A stretch of DNA of 37,059 bases from Lentisphaerae bacterium GWF2_45_14 (GTDB lineage: Bacteria > Verrucomicrobiota > Lentisphaeria > Victivallales > GWF2-45-14): contig MHBG01000015.1 of the NCBI GenBank assembly GCA_001804785.1, positions 1 through 37,059 of the forward strand. Direction: 5' to 3'. The notes beneath the pieces are model-generated. The model saw only the letters and a list, made by a program, of their open reading frames with translations, did no database searches and was not told where the DNA came from. Of this stretch, positions 31,971 to 37,059 are shown piece after piece; the stretch's first letter is position 1, and every line of letters begins with the position of its first letter. The position numbers and the translations under genes were made by a program.

Positions 31971-32897
31971 TTACTTTTTCTCTGTTTTTTCTATTTCACT
32001 GCCCGCGGGCTTTGCCGGGGTTTCTACGACTTCTTTTGTTTCTCCGGAGGACATTCCGTCTTCCGAAGGCAGAAGCTTCATAACTTCGCTTTTTCCTATT
32101 TCATGGAAACCGAATACTTTATACTTCTTTATTATTTCTCTGATGTCCTTGTTTCTTTCTTTTTTGAAATCGTCCATGCGCTTTTCAAGTTCCTCTTTAA
32201 GGATGGCACTGCTGGAAAGCCACTTGCCTTCCTTGCTTTTTGAATAGCCTGCGGCAATAAAGACCTTTTTCTCAAGATCGCCCGCAAGCACATTCATGAA
32301 TCCTTTCTTCTCTGCCCCGAATTTCTCGGAATACTCTTTGATTTTTTCATCCTGAAGCATTTTTGAAATGCCTTCATCGAAGAGGTATTTGTATTCCGGC
32401 GAGATGGAAAACATCGGATATTTTTTATAGCCAACGGCGACTAATTTCCCGCTCGGGCTGTTTGATACACCCTTATATATGCCTCTTACGATATCGCCGC
32501 TGCCCTGGTCGGCACGTGGTGTGAGCTGGAAAGAAATCTCTTTTCCTGTCTTTGCCGGCGAATATTGTTTCATAATTGCTATAAGGTCGGCGGATCTTTT
32601 CTTTACTGAGAATTTTTCAGAGGCTTTTTTGAATACCGCCATCTTAACGCGTTTATTTATAATCTCTTCAGTGACCAAAGGTTCTTTCACCGGGAGCTGG
32701 AAATTGAATTCACCGGCTATTTCCATAGAAACCTTTTCAGTATCGAAGACGGGAAGCTTCTCTATTTCCGAAACGATTATGGCTTTCTGCTTAACATACG
32801 ATACATACGCAAAAATCCCTGTTCCGCAAATGGCGAGAAGCGGAATTCCCCCAAGAAGAAACGCCATGATTATACATGATTTTTTATTGGCTGCCAT
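31971..32897 (-). CDS. Unknown membrane-anchored, lysine-rich protein
   Basis: I do not recognise this 308-residue protein. It has a short cytoplasmic start (A-A-N-K-K-S), one membrane helix at about 9-33, and then a long, mostly helical soluble region rich in Lys, Glu and Ile, probably periplasmic. The tail (about 280-308) is Glu/Thr/Pro/Lys-rich and looks disordered. Positions 110-160 contain S-F-Q-L-T-P-R-A-D-Q-G-S-G-D-I-V-R-G-I-Y-K-G-V and look like beta strands. It heads the operon with the OppD-like ATPase, the TPR protein and mutL. A G-G-G-A-G site lies about 10 bases before the ATG. No catalytic motif is evident. Confidence 0.75.
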   Translation of the reverse strand: MAANKKSCIIMAFLLGGIPLLAICGTGIFAYVSYVKQKAIIVSEIEKLPVFDTEKVSMEIAGEFNFQLPVKEPLVTEEIINKRVKMAVFKKASEKFSVKKRSADLIAIMKQYSPAKTGKEISFQLTPRADQGSGDIVRGIYKGVSNSPSGKLVAVGYKKYPMFSISPEYKYLFDEGISKMLQDEKIKEYSEKFGAEKKGFMNVLAGDLEKKVFIAAGYSKSKEGKWLSSSAILKEELEKRMDDFKKERNKDIREIIKKYKVFGFHEIGKSEVMKLLPSEDGMSSGETKEVVETPAKPAGSEIEKTEKK

Positions 32898-33057
32898 GAT
32901 AAAATACTCCCTATTTTAAAAAAAATTAAATGACCCCCTAAAAAGAATCAATAAAAAGCCCTCATACAATATACATCCAAAAGAAATATTTCCATAAGTA
33001 GTATTTATTATTAGAGAAGTATATATTGACCTTTTGCAGAAGAGAGGCTCTGTTTTT

Positions 33058-34287
33058 ATGGAAAAAGTAGCAATCACCGGAAGAGGACTTATAACTCCGC
33101 TTGGTAATGGTTTGCCGGTAAATGAGGAAGCACTCAGACTTGGCAGGTCCGGAACTGTCCTTGTTCCCGCGTGGAAGGAAATGGGCCTCGACAGTCAGGT
33201 GGCGGGACTTGCGGACGAAGATCCGCCGTGCGAACTTCTCGATCCCAAAATTAAACGATTTGCCGCACCGAACTCCAGAATGGCCGTTGCCGCCGTCTGT
33301 GAAGCCCTCAAAGAAGCAGGCCTTACGAAAGAAACCCTTAAAAATTATAAGGTCGCCATAATTAACGGTTGTGCCGGCAGCGCTTATGAGGAAATCCATG
33401 AAGGCGCACGCACGTTCGAAAAAACCGGGAAATGTAAAAAAGTAAAGCCGCTTATCGTTCCCAGGGTAATGGCATCGTCGGCAGTATCAATAATGTCGAT
33501 TGCTCTTGGCGTAACCGGAGAAACATACGACATCAGCTCGGCCTGCACAAGCGGGGCACACGCAATACTTCTCGCATCGAGGCTTGTCAATACCGGTATT
33601 TACGATATTGTGATTGCGGGCGGTTCTGAAGAACTCAACTGGGTACATGCGCTCGGATTCAACTCTATAAGAGCCCTTTCCACGGCGTATAACGACAGGC
33701 CTTCACAGGCAAGCAGGCCCTTCGATACCGAACGCGATGGCTTCGTGATAGCCGAAGGCGCGGGAATAGTCATTCTTGAAAAGCCCGAACACGCAAAGGC
33801 CAGGGGTGTGAAACCCGTTTCATATATAACAGGCATCGCCGCAAACAGCAATGCTATCGATATGGTCGTTCCCGATGCCGCGTCTAACGCGGAGGTAATG
33901 AAAATGGCCGTCCGCGATGCCGGAATTTCTCCCTCTGATATAGACTACATAAACACGCACGGCACCGCGACCCCGGTCGGAGATCCCATCGAAATGGATG
34001 CCATACAGAGGGTCTTCGGCTCAAACCCAGCCATAAACAGTACAAAATCCATGACCGGACACATGATTGGCGCCACAGGAGCCGTCGAAATAATATTTAC
34101 ATCAATGATGCTCGAAAAGGGATTCATTTCCCCATCAATAAATCTTGACAATCCAGAGCCGGCTTTTGCATGGGCCGACATTGTAAGAAAAACAAGAACA
34201 AACCTGAACCTCAAACACGCAATAAGTAACAGCTTCGGGTTTGGCGGCTCAAACGCCTGCATCGTAATATCGTCAGCAGACGCCTGA
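33058..34287 (+). CDS. fabF: Beta-ketoacyl-ACP synthase II (KAS II)
   Basis: FabF elongates acyl-ACP by condensation with malonyl-ACP in fatty acid synthesis. The 409-residue thiolase-fold protein has the nucleophile C163 in S-S-A-C-T-S-G-A, H301 in N-T-H-G-T-A-T-P-V-G-D, H335 in K-S-M-T-G-H-M-I-G-A-T-G, and N-S-F-G-F-G-G-S-N-A-C near the end. The full Cys-His-His triad is thus present. The frame is open from a TTG at 33034, but the ATG at 33058 begins the conserved V-A-I-T-G-R-G and has AGAGAGG upstream. No acyl carrier protein or fabD/fabG lies beside it; lipA follows after 23 bases, linking fatty acid and lipoate synthesis. Confidence 0.93.
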   Translation: MEKVAITGRGLITPLGNGLPVNEEALRLGRSGTVLVPAWKEMGLDSQVAGLADEDPPCELLDPKIKRFAAPNSRMAVAAVCEALKEAGLTKETLKNYKVAIINGCAGSAYEEIHEGARTFEKTGKCKKVKPLIVPRVMASSAVSIMSIALGVTGETYDISSACTSGAHAILLASRLVNTGIYDIVIAGGSEELNWVHALGFNSIRALSTAYNDRPSQASRPFDTERDGFVIAEGAGIVILEKPEHAKARGVKPVSYITGIAANSNAIDMVVPDAASNAEVMKMAVRDAGISPSDIDYINTHGTATPVGDPIEMDAIQRVFGSNPAINSTKSMTGHMIGATGAVEIIFTSMMLEKGFISPSINLDNPEPAFAWADIVRKTRTNLNLKHAISNSFGFGGSNACIVISSADA

Positions 34288-34310
34288 GCCCTCAAAGCCA
34301 GGAGAAATTA

Positions 34311-35192
34311 ATGACCATAAGTAAGGCAAGGCCCAAGCTTCCGCCATGGATAAGAGTCAAAGCCTCTTCAGGTGGTGGCAGGCAGGAAGTCGATTCACTA
34401 CTTAAAGAGCTGTCACTCAATACCGTATGCGAAAGCGCCAGATGCCCCAACCTCTGCGAGTGCTGGCAGCGCCGCACGGCTACATTCATGATCCTCGGCA
34501 GTACCTGCACGCGAAGCTGTAAATTCTGCGCTGTCGACCACTGTTCCCAAATGCTGCCGCCTGATCCTGACGAGCCGACAAACGTGGCTGAGGCGGCAAA
34601 GAGACTTTCCCTCAAATATGTGGTAGTAACCAGCGTTACAAGGGATGATCTTCCCGACGGAGGGGCCTCTCATTTCTCCACCGTCATAAGGGAACTACAT
34701 AAGAGGATGCCTGATACAAAAATAGAAGTGCTTACTCCGGATTTTAACGGTGATGAAAATGCAATAAGGACTGTTATCGAGGCAGGGCCTGCCGTCTTCA
34801 ATCACAATGTTGAGACCGTCGAAAGACTCTCCCCCCTCATAAGGAACCGCGCCGATTACCGGAAGTCTCTTGCGGTACTGCGCAAGGCTGCCGAACTCGG
34901 AGGAGGTACAATCCCAGTCAAGTCGGGACTTATGGTAGGAATGGGCGAGACAGACGAAGAAGTACTCAAGACTATTTGCGACCTAAGAGAAAATTCCGTG
35001 AGTATCCTCACCGTCGGACAATATTTGCCGCCGACAGACAATCACTGGAAGCTTGAACGTTTCGTCGAGCCTTCGAAATTCAAAGAATGGGAACTTTTCG
35101 CCTATAAAAAGGGATTTGCTCTTGCCGCATGTTCCCCGCTGGTAAGAAGTTCGTACAACGCCGAAGAACTGTTTCAGAAAGATAAAAAATAA
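34311..35192 (+). CDS. lipA: Lipoyl synthase
   Basis: LipA is a radical-SAM enzyme that inserts two sulfurs into protein-bound octanoyl groups to make lipoyl cofactors. The 293-residue protein has the auxiliary cluster Cys set C40-x4-C45-x5-C51, the radical-SAM motif C-T-R-S-C-K-F-C (C66, C70, C73), D-L-P-D-G-G-A-S-H-F, I-E-V-L-T-P-D-F, F-N-H-N-V-E-T-V, K-S-G-L-M-V-G-M-G-E, and the C-terminal R-S-S-Y motif whose Ser binds the auxiliary cluster. AGGAG precedes the ATG. lipB is not adjacent, so the octanoyl transfer step is encoded elsewhere. The octanoyl-ACP precursor comes from the pathway to which the upstream FabF belongs. Confidence 0.97.
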   Translation: MTISKARPKLPPWIRVKASSGGGRQEVDSLLKELSLNTVCESARCPNLCECWQRRTATFMILGSTCTRSCKFCAVDHCSQMLPPDPDEPTNVAEAAKRLSLKYVVVTSVTRDDLPDGGASHFSTVIRELHKRMPDTKIEVLTPDFNGDENAIRTVIEAGPAVFNHNVETVERLSPLIRNRADYRKSLAVLRKAAELGGGTIPVKSGLMVGMGETDEEVLKTICDLRENSVSILTVGQYLPPTDNHWKLERFVEPSKFKEWELFAYKKGFALAACSPLVRSSYNAEELFQKDKK

Positions 35193-35207
35193 CGGAAAGG
35201 TGAAAAT

Positions 35208-36794
35208 ATGCTTCTCATTGTTCCGTTGGTTCTTGTTGCACTTTCAATCGTGCTGCTCGTTTGTCTTACCGTCCAGCGCTCGAACCTTATCGAGATGGAA
35301 AAGGAAAGGGACAAACTGCTTAACACCGTTGCGGAGGAAAGAAAAGCAGCTTCCGACATTATAAATATTTCAGGCGATATAATTGAGAAAAATCAGGGAA
35401 GCAATGAATTCCTGGCGCGTTACCTTGAATATGTAGTGAAACTGTTCGGCGCCAACGGCGGCGCACTGCTCGAAAAGGATAAAAACGGTTTTTTTACTGG
35501 CTGCTCTGTCATAGGCTCTTTCCCGGTGCTGAAGGAAGTTTCAGAAGAACTTGAATACGAACTCGTAATAAATCCTCAGAAACATACGGAAAGTCTCAAA
35601 GGCTGGACATCAAAATTTTCCGATACCGATATTGAGGAACTTTGCGGAGAAAAAGATTTTGCCATCTTCTTCAATCAGTGCCCAATATGGTTTCCGGCGC
35701 GATTCCTCCAGCAGGCCCCGGAAATATTAATCGCCCCGCTTAAAATAAAAAACAGAATGAATGCCTGTGTTATCATAACCAGTGATAATAGTTCCGGTCA
35801 TGCCCGAATACGTGAACACGAAGCCGATATCCTCGTTCGACTCAACAAGATAGCCGCCGGAATCATTGAGTTTTTCAGAGTGTTCGAAGAACGCCAGGAA
35901 CGTGAGGCATATCTGCTTGCCGATCAGGGTGAGAGTATGATGCAGCTTTCGTCCGGTATGATGCACAATATAGGGAACGCGCTTACAATCGCCAAACTAT
36001 CTGTTCAGGAGCTTTGCGACCGCCTCTCCCTGAAAGAGAAGGAGAGGCCGGAAACCCTCATCCTTGAGGAAATGATACCCGTTCTTAAAAATAAACTTGC
36101 AGATGGTTCTCTTCAGGATTTTCTCAAAAATGATCCAATCGGCAAGGATTATTTAGGCATAATTTCTGAACTTCTGCTACACTTGCGTTTGACAGGAGAA
36201 AACTCCGCCAAGCAGCTCCAGGCTCTTTCCGCAAAACTCTCTCATATCAAGGGGATAATAGAGCTTCAGCAACACTTCTCGAACGAGTTAGGAAGCGAAG
36301 GACCCGCAAACCTCTCAGGAGTCATAAATGCTGCCCTCAATATTTTTGAAAGTGCGTTCAACAAATATTCTATCAAGGTGAAAAGATATCTGGACGAGAG
36401 ACTTCCCGATGTTCCAGCCGACCCCTCCATGATGATCCAAATATTGATAAATATAATGAAAAATTCTGCGGAGGCGATTGCATCCGAGCAGCAGACCGGC
36501 AAGGATTATTTTATCGAAGTTTGCCTTTATTCTGAAAACGGACAGGACGAGAAAAAGGGAGTTGCAGTCGAAATAAAAGATAACGGGCCAGGAATCGCAC
36601 CAAATATCAAAAAGCGCATTTTTGAGTTTGGATTTTCGACAAAAGTGACGAACGGTACACGTGGCCGCGGTCTTCACTCATGCATGAATATTCTGAAAAG
36701 GTACAACGGGTCCATAAGCGTGGAGTCTGCTCCGGGCAAGGGAACTGCAGTTAAGGTTTTTTTGCCGTTCCAGACCGAAAAAGAGCCATTCTGA
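35208..36794 (+). CDS. Sensor histidine kinase with GAF-like domain
   Basis: The 528-residue protein has one N-terminal membrane helix (about 2-22), a short coiled coil (27-60), and a GAF-like domain (about 62-225). A dimerisation helix with the probable phospho-acceptor H253 in G-M-M-H-N-I-G-N-A-L-T follows, then an interrupted helical region (260-360). The HATPase domain has the N box around N419 (M-K-N-S-A-E-A-I), D458-N-G-P-G, F-E-F-G-F-S-T-K and G-R-G-L-H. There is almost no periplasmic part, so it probably senses a cytoplasmic or membrane signal. No response regulator is adjacent. It starts 15 bases after lipA behind GGAAAGG, so it may be co-transcribed. Confidence 0.88.
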   Translation: MLLIVPLVLVALSIVLLVCLTVQRSNLIEMEKERDKLLNTVAEERKAASDIINISGDIIEKNQGSNEFLARYLEYVVKLFGANGGALLEKDKNGFFTGCSVIGSFPVLKEVSEELEYELVINPQKHTESLKGWTSKFSDTDIEELCGEKDFAIFFNQCPIWFPARFLQQAPEILIAPLKIKNRMNACVIITSDNSSGHARIREHEADILVRLNKIAAGIIEFFRVFEERQEREAYLLADQGESMMQLSSGMMHNIGNALTIAKLSVQELCDRLSLKEKERPETLILEEMIPVLKNKLADGSLQDFLKNDPIGKDYLGIISELLLHLRLTGENSAKQLQALSAKLSHIKGIIELQQHFSNELGSEGPANLSGVINAALNIFESAFNKYSIKVKRYLDERLPDVPADPSMMIQILINIMKNSAEAIASEQQTGKDYFIEVCLYSENGQDEKKGVAVEIKDNGPGIAPNIKKRIFEFGFSTKVTNGTRGRGLHSCMNILKRYNGSISVESAPGKGTAVKVFLPFQTEKEPF

Positions 36795-37059
36795 TATAGA
36801 AAAATGCTCCGTTTTCAAGGTCTTTATACATGAAGGTTTCCGTGAAAACAACGTCCTTGCTTGAGAAACTCCTCTGCGTATTTGTTTGAAAACCCGATAA
36901 GCTTGATACCTTTGTCAACAGTGTTACGGAAAATCTTTTCCATGTCGTTGTATTCAGGTTGGGACATTGCGATGGAGGAAATTCCCGGCATTGCGCACAT
37001 CTGCTCTATCTATTGCTCCGGCGGGAAATCAGCTTGCATATCTGACGCTCTCCGCTTGA
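36751..37059 (-). pseudogene. Probable broken gene at the window edge (one nonsense codon, one frameshift)
   Basis: No single long frame covers this stretch, yet two adjacent minus-strand frames give protein-like sequence that joins smoothly. From the right edge, codons run to an in-frame TAG at 37010-37012. After it a 58-codon frame (36824-37000) contains M-P-G-I-S-S-I-A-M-S-Q-P-E-Y and K-L-I-G-F-S-N-K-Y-A-E-E-F-L-K. Near 36859 a one-base shift continues as K-D-V-V-F-T-E-T-F-M-Y-K-D-L-E-N-G-A-F-F-Y-I, reaching a stop at 36751-36753 inside the convergent kinase gene. The composition looks like real coding sequence. I do not recognise the family. Assembly error at a contig end is an alternative. 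Confidence 0.45.

Noticed and set aside
37010-37012. In-frame TAG as a sign of stop-codon reassignment
   Set aside because: lptB and kdsC end with TAG at the expected family length, so TAG works as a stop. A mutation or sequence error is simpler.
1-37059. CRISPR array, rRNA or tRNA genes, prophage or defence island
   Set aside because: No spaced repeats of the right size, no conserved RNA segments and no phage or defence proteins were seen; almost every base is in recognisable housekeeping or envelope genes.

Overview
The window comes from a diderm (Gram-negative-type) bacterium of moderate GC. A complete Kdo synthesis set (kdsA, kdsB, kdsC), a heptose kinase and Lpt lipopolysaccharide-export genes show an LPS outer membrane. 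A fused SecD-SecF, a PpiD/SurA-like chaperone opening with a short hydrophobic anchor, and the broken-up division cluster resemble what I remember of the PVC superphylum (Lentisphaerae/Verrucomicrobia side). That placement is a guess from gene style, not from a marker gene. There are no rRNA or tRNA genes and no CRISPR array.

Layout. 1-152: the end of an IS256-type insertion sequence and a hairpin. 191-6440 (minus): a tightly overlapping envelope operon running from an unknown membrane protein through hldA, kdsB, kdsA, kdsC, lptC, lptA and lptB to the ribosome-hibernation gene hpf. 6545-10276 (minus): a chemoreceptor with a CZB-like putative zinc site outside the membrane, followed by a ceramidase-family protein, both behind a near-consensus promoter. 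10478-11750 (minus): biotin synthase and thioredoxin. 11945-16409 (plus): a shortened division cluster (mraZ, rsmH, ftsL-like, ftsI) ending in a eukaryotic-type chorismate mutase. 16806-18681 (plus): a SpoU methyltransferase, a divergent NAD kinase and CoaB. 18688-21707 (minus): yajC and secDF. 22005-27021 (plus): a PpiD-like chaperone, a double-domain SpeD, SpeE, an RmlA-like nucleotidyltransferase and an RmlD-like reductase. 27023-32897 (minus): an unknown anchored protein, an orphan OppD-type ATPase, a TPR protein, mutL, pcm and a HAD phosphatase. 33058-36794 (plus): fabF, lipA and a sensor histidine kinase. 36751-37059 (minus): what looks like a broken gene.

Most of this is core metabolism and envelope biogenesis. 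The parts most worth a second look are: the SpeD protein, an active-looking AdoMet decarboxylase fused to a second, catalytically altered copy of the same fold; the AroQ-beta chorismate mutase, a family best known from fungi and plants, placed in a bacterial division cluster; the 10-bp phased G-rich repeats in front of mraZ, which look like its own operator; and the chemoreceptor with an extracytoplasmic CZB-like motif next to a ceramidase homologue. I found no defence island or obviously new multi-gene system.
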